Below the pieces are notes generated by a model. The model saw nothing but the letters and a program-made list of their open reading frames with translations. It was not told the origin of the DNA and ran no database searches. A stretch of 64,000 nt of DNA, from NCBI GenBank assembly GCA_034620365.1, contig JAQGEQ010000369.1, positions 1-64,000 on the forward strand, given 5' to 3'. The stretch's first letter is position 1. Each line of letters starts with the position of its first letter. Positions 51,260 through 63,175 of the stretch are shown here, one piece after another. This DNA comes from Pegea sp. RAD2-039. Taxonomy: Eukaryota; Chordata; Thaliacea; Salpida; Salpidae. A program made the translations under genes and the position numbers.

Positions 51260-52470
51260 TTTATATTTAAAGATTTTAAGTTTCCTAGAAGTTAAATTAT
51301 TTGTATTTTTATTTAGAATTCAAAATAAGAAAACAAAAAACATTAACAAATATCCATATTTTTTATATCATTAAATCATTAAATATCATTTCGACAATTC
51401 TATTTTTAATCCTCTGGAAAGCTAAACGCAGCTGACTAATATCAAGAAAGTTACAATTATTCTTTCATCAGATAAAAAATCAAAAATATTTGTTCGTTTC
51501 TTGATTGTAAAAATTCTAAATTTCTAAAGTTAAAAATATAATTTGCAAAGAGTTAAACTTAATGTAATATGAAGTATACTAATGAGTATACGAAGTAAAA
51601 TGAATTACAAATCTATTTTAAGTAATCAACACAAACTATTAAAATTACTTGCAACAACAAAAAAATTTATCTGATTATGACTCTCTTATCATTATTTAAA
51701 TAGTAACTAGAAAAAGATTTTAAGGTGATCAAATTCCCTAACCACTGATATCGAATAATATTTGTAACCAAAATTTTTTGAATCAAATATAAGATATAAA
51801 AACTAAAATTTATAGAAACATATTTATTTTAATATACATCTAAATCAACAATAAACAATTTTGATTAAATTTTTTCAAAGTTTATTCTAAACGGTTAATT
51901 GCTGAGAAGATACGTATAGATTTTTAGCAAAATTAATATTTTTATTTAACTTTTAGAATTGAAAAAAAAAGAAAACCATGCAGAATAGTTATTTCGATTT
52001 TTTAACATTAAACAGCAAAATTTGTATTTTTTTGTATCTGGTAATATCTAAATACAAGCTTAAATAATCTTTTATGAGACATTACTATTATACTATTATG
52101 CATTTGACACAAATAACTAATTTTTTAAATATCCATTTTTATATAGAATTTATAAATTATAAAAAAAGTTAAAATGAAAAATTATGTAATTAAATTTACA
52201 CCAGTCTTAAAAGTAAGTTTTTTATATTTGATTTATCCTAATTTTTCGCCTAGCGAAATATCTTTTACATCTACTGTAAACAACTTCTTTGTAAAATTTT
52301 CACTCAAATACTTCTTTTTAATTTCAGATTATGAAACCTTCTGGTGCTTAACTTACATTTTGAAGACTATTTACTAAAAAACAGGTCTAATTTTAATCCT
52401 CAAGATAGTTTAAAGCAATTGATTAAAGAGATTATTTAAGTTTTAGATATTTATTATTGTAGCAAACTTA
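51260..52470. other. Gene-free A+T-rich stretch
   Basis: Nothing is recognised except a small palindrome TTTCGC-CTA-GCGAAA at 52244-52258, whose CTAGCG centre recalls the CTCF-like sites. A 67-codon open frame here shows no recognisable motif. Confidence 0.4.
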
Positions 52471-52476
52471 ATCTAT

Positions 52477-52490
52477 CCGCTAGATGGCGC
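52477..52490 (+). promoter_or_regulatory. CTCF-like site, best match
   Basis: CCGCTAGATGGCGC. CTAGATGGCGC is the form seen in many animal CTCF sites, and 13 of 14 positions fit the remembered vertebrate consensus. It is the strongest candidate in the window. Its wider flanks are related only distantly to those of 11061. Confidence 0.6.
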
Positions 52491-52609
52491 AAGCAGTCTA
52501 AACAAAAAATTATAATTTTTGCATTTTTGTAATTAATCAAACATTAAAAATTCAATATATTCTAAACTGTATAAAATATGAATTTTTAAGACTGTAAAAG
52601 CAAACCAAT

Positions 52610-53360
52610 TTTGTTTGATATTTTATCTCATGATAGAAAACAGAATTGCCGAGCTGATATTTAATGATTTCGATCAAATGATAATAAAAAGCAAATTACT
52701 AATTTTGCTGAAAGAAAGGTTATCAATTAGTAAATAATCTGTCATATTACCAATAACATGTTTACAAACATATTTTGTGATGAATAATAACTCAAGTTAT
52801 TAAACTTATTTACTATTTAAAGATTCGTTGTAAAGTACTGTAGCTCAAAACTTGAATACTTTGTAATCCTTTACGAAAGTATGAGTATTATTTTAATTTT
52901 CATTTCTTATAAACGTTGTTGCAATCTGAAGTGTATAGGATCAAGTTCAAATGAAACTAATGTTATAATTTTATCGATAAGCATTTTGTTGACAAAAATT
53001 GTTATAATAGAAAATTTGATTTTAAAGTTGATAATAAAAGTTCTTATAAGTTTATTATTATACAAACCAAATTAGTCTAATTTTTCTTATCAAGTTTTAT
53101 TTAATTCAAATTTAAATTTATTCTACTTCGATGACTAAAATTAAAAATGATCAATTGTACTGACGATAAAAAATGAAATCAAAAGCTATGTGACTTTTTG
53201 TTTTTAAAAATGAGATTACTATAAAACTCAGAAATGATTTTTATTTGATCTTCAAAATAATTTGTAAATCATACAAACCATAAAAGTAATTTATCCAGAG
53301 ACTATTAATGTTCTAGATATTTGTTCTAAGCCAAGATATTCTTTTTGCTAGAGAACGCAA
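52610..53360 (+). repeat. Dispersed repeat Z plus part of T
   Basis: Same orientation as 9470-10260 and inverted relative to 24930-25330 and 35050-35460. It ends at the inverted R copy. Confidence 0.65.
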
Positions 53361-53369
53361 ACGATAAAA

Positions 53370-54600
53370 GAAAAAGTAAAAATTATTGTTTTTATGTATT
53401 AATGTCATAATTTTATGAAAGAATAAAGAAATTAAATAATTGTCAAACGTTTTTGAAAATCTTATAACAAACTTAAGAAAGAATTCGTCTGAAGTTGATA
53501 CCAACTGAACTCTACATTGCGACAAACTAATAAATATTCAAAAACTCACTTTGTTTATTTTAATAATAATCAGTGGCTACTTAAAATTTAACTTGGAGTC
53601 CAAATACTTTTAAACGAAAATTCAATAAGTAAATAATTTGAATAACTTGAATTTCAATTTTTTACTGAAATTATACATATATATCTAGACATTTTATATA
53701 TACAAGCATAAATAAATTAATATATTTCATTATTAATTGAATTGTTTAAAAAACTATTATCACTACATATTTTGCAAGATGCACTCTTACAGCTATTTAT
53801 TAAACAATTAGATATAATAGTAAGAAATATAAAATTTCTACAGTTATTTTAATTATTAGCTTGAATTTTAAACTTCTGTTTTTTCAAACAATTTTTTTAG
53901 TTCATTTTATTTTATTTACTTTTTACAAATAATAGAATAAAAGTCAAAATATTTATAAACATTTATAAACAGTTTATTTACATTAGTCTAAAAAAGTAAC
54001 TTTTTTGTAATAACGTTTTCATATATTTTAAAAATTTTAAATGGTTTTAAAATCTTCAATAAACGATTTGTTTGATACAACCACTAAAATGTTGAATCTT
54101 TTAGTAAAGCACAAATATTTTGAAGAAACTTGTTTATATAACAGAGCAGAAAAAGACTTTGCCACAAAGTATTTAAATTAATTGTTTGTAAATTAATATA
54201 TACAAGCCATATAAAAACATGATCTACTACATATTTCAACAATTACAGATTCACAATTCTAAAGATGTGTTTATACAACTATTAAACCAAATTGTTGTTT
54301 TTTACAAAAAAATAAAAAACTTGAAATTTTCAAAAAATTTTTTGAATATTTTTGAAATCTTTTTAAGCACACTTTAAAATGTTTTCAATTTTTAAAAAGT
54401 TATTTTATTTTATTAAAACAACATTTTTCTCTTGTTTGTTAATATTTATACGATTTCAATATTATGAAATAATTTGCAAATATTAAATAAGTTATTTTCT
54501 TGCTAAATGATTACGCAAGAATAAGTTTTTAATTTTTAGTTATTTTCCCAAGATTGAAGTAAACGCTTACAACTTGTAATGTATTCTATTAAACTATTAA
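53370..54600 (-). repeat. Module R, inverted copy
   Basis: Reverse complement of 7800-9000. Part of it (53735-54000) is repeated again at 54715-54985 in the same orientation. A small hairpin TTCTTGC/GCAAGAA at 54497-54521 is shared with 7790-7814. Confidence 0.72.
54044..54161 (-). repeat. Conserved 116-bp block, copy 4, inverted
   Basis: The minus strand repeats the block, sharing AACATTTTAG and AAAAGATTC with the 23533 copy. A shortened, more diverged relative occurs in the 3-kb duplication near 38095-38160 and 43710-43780. Confidence 0.7.
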
Positions 54601-54984
54601 TGAAATTTAGTTTTTGTTTTCTTCACTTTTATTAGATTTTTATAATTATTATTAAAAGTTTTAATTTGCAGTAAGTTTTAATGTATATTTATAATAAGTA
54701 TACTTCTCCTATTAATAGAATTGTATAAAAACCTATTATCACTAAGTACTTTGCAAAATGCCCTCTTGTATCTATTTATTAAACAATTATTTATAATAGT
54801 GAGAAATATAAAATTTTTACAGTTCTTTTAATTTTTAGCTCGAATTTTAAACTTCTGTTTTTTCAAACAACTTATTTTGATTCAATTTATTTTGTTTATT
54901 TTTTACAAATAATATAAGAAAAGTCAATATATTTGAAAAACAATTATAAACAGTTTATTTACATTAGTCTGAAAAAGTAATTTT

Positions 54985-56510
54985 CTCACTCATTACACCA
55001 ATATAATAATATTTAAAATTACTTTTATGTTTCTATCTATACAGAACTGAATCTCAGGTTGCTAATTGAATTTTCGTTGGAAATTATTTCACCTCTAAAG
55101 TTAACCCTTCAATTATTTTCTAACGATTTTTTATTGTCTAGAGCATAAAAGATCAAGTTCTAACGAAATAATTTTCGTAGTTTTTATATTGAGCTCTATG
55201 TCAACAAAAAATAAATAAAACATAATATTTATTACTTTTATTGCTTATTAGCATATTTACTTTTAACCATCAATGTTGATATTGTGTTGACTATAAACCT
55301 ATTGCTTTATAACCATGATTCAGTATAATCAACATTATTATTTTATTAAGTAAACAGACGAAATTTTTTAATTTATTTTCAGAACTAAGAAAACCAAAGT
55401 AATTATTTTACTGTTACTTGATATACAGTTGAACCGATAATATTATTAAAACAATAATATTTTCAATAACATTATTAGTCGATTAAGGCGCATGAAAAAT
55501 TTAACGATACCACAAACGTAAGATTGAATATAGTTAATATATAACCGTATAGATTTCGAATAAATAAGATCCGTACGATTTGGTACGCACACAATCTAAT
55601 AATTTTAGAAGATGCACCTTTGCATCTAATTAAAAAAGGTTTATATTATAGTAAAAATAACAAGTTTCTTCGTTTTGGCGAGATTGCTTGATATTTACAA
55701 ATTTCTTCTACAAATTCAAAATTAAATTCAAATTTTCTTTTAAATGTTGATTAACGTTTTCAGTAATTTAATAAAATTATTTTGGAGCATATAGCAGTTT
55801 TTCATAATTATTAATGATTTTTAAGAAACAAAGAGACTCAATACTTTTTTTTTTAATTTGATTGGAAATTCAAAGTATTTTGACTTGTGCTTCTTATAAA
55901 GTTCATTTTAGTTAAGAATGCATAATTGTTTATGTTTTAAAATATTTTCAAAATGTATAAACTACTTATCTATTATTTTGTCTTTTTTTTATGAAAATTT
56001 AAAACATTACTTAAATCCCAACGATTTACTTTTTAATTTCCACACATAAAAATTTAAACTAATTAATATTAAATCAAATAAGTCTACAAAGTACTTTATA
56101 TCTAATGGTTGAATGAAATCAAGATAATAATCGTAGTTTAATAACTTAGTGGTTCTTTTCCATTTGTTCAAAAAAATAAATTTCCTGGAATAAATACAGA
56201 ATTGCGAAGTACCAACTAAAAAATACTAAAAGAAGATAGGATAAAATATGACGTAAACATTCCAAATGATGACTACTGACATAAATTTTCAACAAAAGAT
56301 TTGTTATTAAAAATACATAAATTGATTTATTTAAATTTGGTCCCAGAAACGCTAAACTGCAACAAAATTATAAACTATGAAACTTTGAACAACGAAATTC
56401 GATTTTGAAAACTGGTTTCATCTGTTGAATTACAAATTTGGAGGTGAATGAATTTTCAACAAGTTTAATTTTTTAAATAACATGAATTGCTTGAATTTCC
56501 ATTATCTGCA
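54985..56510. other. Gene-free stretch with isolated modules
   Basis: Contains the type 1 module at 55495-55640 and a decayed core plus hairpin at 56335-56470 (CCCAGAAACGCTAAACTGCA). The rest holds nothing recognised. Confidence 0.45.
55495..55640 (+). repeat. Core-plus-hairpin module, type 1
   Basis: ACCACAAACGTAAGATTGAA, a degenerate CGTATAGATTTCG box, and a perfect AGATGCA-CCTT-TGCATCT hairpin at 55610-55627. The spacing matches the other copies, although most bases between the signals differ. Confidence 0.65.
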
Positions 56511-58089
56511 AATGATGAGATACAAATAAATAGTCAAGTAAAAATAATAAAATAAAATTTACTAATAGTTCAAAAATTCATTTAATTATTGTAAATATGT
56601 TTCTGATAATATGACGGTTTGTTTACAAATAAACACTTTTCTTTCAAAAACATTTTTACTTTTAACTCAGTTTAAAAGAAACTAAGCAACAAAATTCGTA
56701 CTTTATAGATTTTTTTGAAATTTTTATCGAAAACATTTAATATTAGTTGGATAAATTTATTTTACTCTTCTGACTAGTTTAGTGCAGTTAAAAGCCTTTT
56801 AGAGATTTAAAAAATAGTCTTTTATTAGAAAATAATTTGATTTAAATTGATTAAAATTAGGTAGTTTGGCGGATGATAAATATATGAATATTTTGCTGAT
56901 GATGAAGAAATTATATCAAGGCTTTAAACTTCAAATATTTTATTAAGAATTAATTGACGATTAATTTTTAAATTTAATTTTAAACTTGAAGTGAATAATA
57001 AAATTCTTTTTAAATTCATCAATAATTAGCAACTAATGTTTTAAAAAATAATAGAAAATTAAAAAATAACTTTTTTTATTTTGATGAAAACTTTCGGACC
57101 TTGATGAAAGTGTGCTTTTGATTGACAAGAAAATTTATCGTTGAATATATATTATTAAGTTACAAATTTTTCACACCAAAAATTTTTAATGATAAACTAT
57201 TGTCTGTTTGAATCTGAATATGACATTCATAATTGCAAATAGTTATAACAAGTTATCACCAAAAAATTAAATTGTTTGCTTTTTATTACAAAAAAGACTT
57301 TCAAACATCTTATCAAAGAAATCCCTAGTATAATCTGGTAAATATAAAGTTTATAAATAAAATTATATTTAAGTTTTTACAGATGTAAGATAGATTAATT
57401 AAAGAAATATTCAGTTGATATAAATGAAATAACAAAATCAAGCAAAAATATTATTTACAAATTGTAGATTTTATATTATTGAGAAGTTTTGATAATTTGA
57501 GAAAAACTTATTCCATCGTAATAAACATTTAAATTAAACATAAAAATATAAATATAAATCGTTGTTTTTATAATTACAATGTAATAGTTTTTTATATTAC
57601 TTCTTTTTTAATTCCATTGAAAAATTTTATTTTTTGTTGAAATGAAAAACCAGAATTTCCAATTAACTTATACTGTGAAGTAAATTAAACCAATAATAAC
57701 ATTAGAAAAATAGTATTTTCAACAACAATAACAATAAAGTAAAGTATAGTTAATATTTGAAGAATTTGCTACTTTAGGTGATTTTATTGCTTTTTTATAA
57801 CCATAGATAGTTATGATCTGGAAAATATTTCACCAATTTCTGGTTTATTATATGAAAGATGTACTTTTATATCTAATTAATTTCAAGTTTTTTTATATTA
57901 CAAAAAGACAAAAATTTTCAGATTTCCTAAAAATACTTGGATCTTTGAGATTTTAAAATATATATTATTAAAATTAATCTTTAAAAATTTATCAACTTCT
58001 TATTATTATTATTAATCTTATTATTTTTTTATTTTCTTTGAAATAATTTTGTTTATTATTTTCTTTTCTTGTTTATGTTTAAATTTTAG

Positions 58090-58490
58090 AAATTTTCTTA
58101 TCAACTTAAAAATCGATTTTTTATATTTCAGCATTATCTGTCAACAAGAAGTTTATTATTGAAACTAGAAAAATTTAATCGTTTGAACTTGATCCCACAA
58201 ACACTAGATTTCAGAAAAGTTTATAAATAATAAAAAGTACAGTGAAACTGGACACTATAAACGTGTTAATAAAATTTTGGTATTTGGAGTTGAATTACTT
58301 TTCAACGAAATTTTAATTAAGTAAAATAACTTGAGTTTCTATTCTCTACAACAAAGAACAAAAAAAAATATTTCAAAGATCTTGTAAACGTGGTTACTGA
58401 CAACGTGCTAGAATGTTTAGAAATACAAAAGTTTTTTTTTCAACAAAATTAGTATTTCTACTTATACTTTAGATTAAAAAATAAAATTAT
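58090..58490 (+). repeat. Fragment of Q
   Basis: Direct match to 21467-21865, with a CCCACAAACACTAGATTTCA core and a TTGAATTACTTTTCAACG hairpin relative. The flanks 56510-58090 and 58490-59200 hold nothing I recognise. Confidence 0.65.
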
Positions 58491-59204
58491 TCAGCAAAAT
58501 AAATTTTTTTTTTTTATATTATTTAACCAAAATCAATCAGTATCAGTTTGACAAATCTCTTTTTAATCTTTTTAAAAAGTTCAAATCAATCGACAAATAT
58601 CAAGAAGTTTGAACATTTTTGTTCATTAGATGAAATATCATATATTATTTTTTCCTTTACAAAATTGTAAACGTTTTAATTTGTAAATGTTAACAAACTA
58701 ATTTAAAAATAGTAAATTTTATACTAATATCAAATATCAATTTTTTTTTAATTATTAGTATTGACAGTTATCTTATAGTTCATAATTTAATAAAAAATAT
58801 TTTTTTTTTCGAAACAAGAACTTTGAGGAAAAACTAAAACTTTAAATTAGATTTTCATTTTTAATTGCTGATCTTACAAGGAACCATTTAGCGTTCTATA
58901 GCCCTTATTCTAATGCTTTGAAGAATTTAGATAAAAGTATTTAAAGTTTTTGGTAAAACGTAACCAGAAAAAGTAAACATAACCCAATCTAAAAATCATA
59001 AAAATCTGTAAAATATTTTAACAGAAGACTATTGAAGGTTTAAATATTTGTTGTTGTGTGCACCTTACAAAAAAAGTTATGAACCATTTTTATTTCATAT
59101 CTGAAAAACTAAAAATATTAAAAAATTTAAATTACACTTCTACAAGGAAGATGTAAACATCAAGCAATCACAAAATTAATTAAAAGAAAATTAAAATATT
59201 TGAT

Positions 59205-59345
59205 AATCAGATGCAAGCGTGCACCTTCCAAATAAACAGGTAGACGAAGAACTAGTGGCTAACCGTTTTCACTTCCCCGTAAGCTTTACGGCTATATATT
59301 ATCTTCATTCATTCTTTTGTTTGTGATATTGGTAAAGTTTTCGAT
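59205..59345 (-). repeat. Core-plus-hairpin module, type 1, inverted
   Basis: On the minus strand this reads the usual order: a relaxed core (ATCACAAACAAAAGAATG), CCGTAAAGCTTACG, then the hairpin (59209-59226). Confidence 0.62.
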
Positions 59346-59960
59346 CACTTTATTCAGTCGATAATGTTATTGATATTATCATTTTTAGCTGAATTTCTAT
59401 CTAAACGGTTTTTTGTTATTTCTTTATTCCTCTCAATGAATAATATTGTTAGTTGTAATTATCGTTAAATAATATTAAATTTTAATTTAAACTGAATGTG
59501 TTATTGTGTAAATAGTATTTAAAAAATTTAAAATAAGTAGTACATTGGTCAGTGTGGTTATTTAAAAACTGTATTGTTTTAGATAATGTAAACAAGTAAG
59601 AACTACGAGATAAATCTACAAAAAACAAATCAACTGTTTCTTTTTCCGCTACTTGGCGCTAGACGGTTTTTTTTTGTCAAAAAACACTTTAAAAAATTTT
59701 TTTAATCATTTTTTTATAATTTTAAAATTTTTGTGGTATTACTTTCAGTTTAAAGAAAATATATTCTGACAATTTTAAATATTTACGTTTTTTAAGAATC
59801 AAGAAAAGGTTGGTAATTGGTAGTTTCCATTCATAAAAATTAATTTTACTTTTTGTAAATTGATATATCAAGAGCAAAAAATTACAACTTTTAAAACTTA
59901 AGAAACAAAATAATATTGTTTGATATTTCATCTCAAGATAGAAAAAAAAAGAATTGCCGA
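59270..59960 (-). repeat. Inverted fragment of the long repeat
   Basis: Reverse complement of about 1850-2500, including the CTCF-like site 59646 and the type 1 module. It is followed by repeat Z at 59930-60290 in direct orientation. Confidence 0.72.
59646..59659 (+). promoter_or_regulatory. CTCF-like palindromic site (CTACTT type)
   Basis: CCGCTACTTGGCGC, the inverted counterpart of the site at 2140, with the same TTTTCC and TAGACGG flanks. Confidence 0.45.
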
Positions 59961-60926
59961 GCTGATATTTAATGATTTCGATTAAATGATAAAAAAAAGC
60001 AAAATACTAGCTTTGTTGAATAAAAAGTTTTTAAATAATAAAACATCTGTCATAATACCAACAACATGTTTACAGACATATTTTGTATCAAATAAAAATA
60101 AAAGTTATTAAACTTATTTATTATTTAAAGTTTCGTTGTAATGTACTTTAACTACAAATTTAAAAACTTTGCAAACCTGTACGAAAGATTGAGTTTTATT
60201 TTACTTTTCATTTCTTATAAACGTTGTTGCAATCTGAAGTTTATGGGATCAAGTTCAAATGAAATTAATTTTATAATTTTCTTGATAAGCTCTTTCCTGA
60301 CCAATATTGTTCAAATTGAAAATTTGATTTTAAGATTCTCAATCTTTTTGCATTTAACCAATTTAATTAAAAAAAAAACTTCATAACTGACGTCATAATT
60401 GTTTGTAGAGATTTATAACATCAAATATTTTAAAGGAAAGTTTGGTAATACTTTAAAAAAGAATGTTGCTATAACTGTTATGTTCGTACTTTTTAAGAAT
60501 TCAAATTTATAGTATTTTAAAAAATAAATTGTTTTAAAATATATTTTATTAAACAAATTTTTACAAATTAATAAAATAAAATTTCAACTTTTGAAAGAAG
60601 GTAATTTCGAATCGACTAAATGTCGATGACACCTTTTACAATTTTTTAAATATCTAAATATTAATGCATTTCACATCTCCTAGACAACAACTTTGATATA
60701 TTTTCTGAAATGAATGATTTGTTCCGTAATTTGATATGGTATGTTATTTAATATAATTATTTATTTTGTTGCATGTACAATACTGTTTTCAGTTTTTAGT
60801 GACATTTTTGATATCATATCAACAAAATTAATATTGCTTCAAAATACATAAGCTTAGATAGTTACCAACAAAATTTTATGATCTATTTCCTAATCAAAAA
60901 ATTAAATTTTGTTCTTTTTACTCCTT

Positions 60927-60940
60927 GCGTTACCTAGCGG
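60927..60940 (-). promoter_or_regulatory. CTCF-like site, decayed
   Basis: The minus strand reads CCGCTAGGTAACGC, identical to the site at 44871 in the duplicated module. Confidence 0.38.
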
Positions 60941-61189
60941 TTATCGTATTTTGGTTACAACAACAAATATTCTGAAACTTAATTAGTGTTTTATCGAACC
61001 ACTTTAATGTATTTTACAATTTGTAGGTTGGTTCATATTTTTGCAACGAAGCAAATTAATATTTTTTCATTCTTGATTGTTAAAAAAGATTTGAATAAAC
61101 TTTTTTTGTAATTTTTCTACATTTAAAAAGAATTTTTCTAACTATTTTGTTGAATTTCATTTTAAAAGAATAAAGTATACTTAATTTTC

Positions 61190-61320
61190 GCTGAAGCCAC
61201 AGACATAAGGTTATACAGCTTATATTTAATTTTTAGAAAAATCCTTTTTCACTGAAATACCAAATTCATTTAAAAGTGCAATATTTGGAAGGTGCACTTT
61301 TGCCTCTTTTTATCAACTAA
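61190..61320 (+). repeat. Core-plus-hairpin module, type 3
   Basis: GCCACAGACATAAGGTTATA and hairpin AGGTGCA-CTTT-TGCCTCT at 61290-61307, a duplicate of 45120-45260. Confidence 0.6.
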
Positions 61321-62745
61321 ATATTTTTCATAAGTAAGAAATACAGAGATTGTATTTCCTACAAAATAAAATTTAGTTAAATCTCATCATCGAATAATCT
61401 ACATTTAATTTCACCATTAAATATCATGAAGTTTGTTAAAGTTGTAAATTAATTCTGAGTAATACAAAAGTTCTTATTTCAGTGTAAACGATTAATCGTA
61501 ATTAAATAAATCGTAATAAAGCAACTATAAACACAAATTCAACAAATATAAATTGTTTATAAAATATTCGAGATAATGTTCATTGATATATTGTTTAACT
61601 ATTAAAGAATATATCTTTCAACAGTTAAATCCAAATGTAAATTTGATAATATGCATAGCGTAGACAGGTTAAATTAAATCTTTAAAATTAGTTAAAAACC
61701 CATTAATTTTAACTTTTTGTTTCTATCGTTTACGTTTTCTAGAAAATAGAATATTTTGGCTGATAATAAATATCTAAGACTTTGATATTCTCTGGAAAAA
61801 CTACTTTAATGATTTGTTTGATTTCTAAGTTTTTAATTAATTTTGAAGATCAAACGAATATAATCTCTGAGTCTTATAGTACTCTCAATTAAAAAAAAAA
61901 TCACATGACTTTTGATTTAATTTTTCATCATCAGCACGACTGATGGTTTTTAATTTTAATCATCAAAATAGGAATGACTTTAAAATCTTTATTAAATACA
62001 TCTAGAAAAGAAAAAATTAAACTAATTTAGTGTGTATGATAGTAAACTTATAATAAATTTTCTTATCAACTTTAAATCAAATTTTCTATTATAACAATTT
62101 TTGTCAACAAAATGCTTATCAATAAAATTATAAAATTAATTTCATTTGAGACTTATTCCATACACTTCAGATTGCAACAACGTTTATTATAAGTGAAAAG
62201 TTAAATAAAACTCAATCTTTCGTAAAGGATTGTAAAGTTTTGAAATTTGGAGTTAAAGTCAAAGTTTTACTTTACAACGAAACTTTAAATAATAAATAAG
62301 TTTAATAACTTGAGTTATTATTCATCACAAAATATGTTTGTAAACATGTTATTGGTAATATGACAGATTTTTTACTAATTAAAAGCTTTTCATTCAGCAA
62401 AACTTTTATTTTGCTTTTTATTATTATTTAATCGAAATCATTAAATATCAGATTGGCAATTCTGTTTTTTTCTATCATGAGATGAAATATCAAATAATGT
62501 AATTTTGTTTCCAAAGTTTTAAAAGTTGCAATTTTTTGCAGTTGATCTATCAATTTACAAAAATTAAAATTAATTTTTAAGAATGGAAACTGTATGACTT
62601 ATTAACTTTTTCCAGATTCCTACAAAAACAAATATTTAAAAATATTTTAAATAATATTTTCTTTAAACTGAAAGTAATACCAAAAAATATTATAATTATA
62701 ATAAATGATGTTTTTTTAAAGTGTTTTTTGATAACAAACCGTCTA

Positions 62746-62759
62746 GCGCCAAGTAGCGG
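62746..62759 (-). promoter_or_regulatory. CTCF-like palindromic site (CTACTT type)
   Basis: Copy-3 counterpart of the site at 2140, unchanged over 14 bases. Confidence 0.45.
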
Positions 62760-63039
62760 AAAAGGAAACAGTCGACTTGTTTTTTGTAGGTTTAACTTTT
62801 TTTCCTGATTTGTTTACATTATCTAAAACAATAAAGATTTTAAATATTCATAGTAACCAATGTACTATTAATTTTTAATTTATAATCCACTTAATAATTG
62901 AGTTGAAACAAGAAATAAAATAATTGTTCTTGATAGAAGCTAAATTTAATGATACTTAAATTTAATTTGAACTAATGTATCTTTATAAAAATAATATCAA
63001 CAATAACTTTATCGATTAATTACAGCCATTGAAAAATTT

Positions 63040-63175
63040 ACCGATACCACAAACCTAAGATTGAATGAAAATAATATGTAACTGTAAAGCTTACGGAGAA
63101 ATGAAATCGTTTTATAACGTAGTATGACTTTAAGACACTAATTTGGAAGATGCAGTTTTGCATCTGGTTGTCAAG
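63040..63175 (+). repeat. Core-plus-hairpin module, type 1 (copy 3)
   Basis: ACCACAAACCTAAGATTG, GTAAAGCTTACG and a perfect AGATGCA-GTTT-TGCATCT hairpin at 63148-63165. Confidence 0.7.

Larger units (their letters stand above)
60330..62035 (+). repeat. Module T, copy 3
   Basis: Plus-orientation copy, running directly into long repeat copy 3. It retains the CTCF-like site (60927), the type 3 hairpin and the GACGTCA site. Confidence 0.75.

Noticed and set aside
52174-52377. 67-codon frame in an unrepeated stretch
   Set aside because: It has no recognisable motif and no homologous frame in the window, and its length is within chance for this composition and window size.
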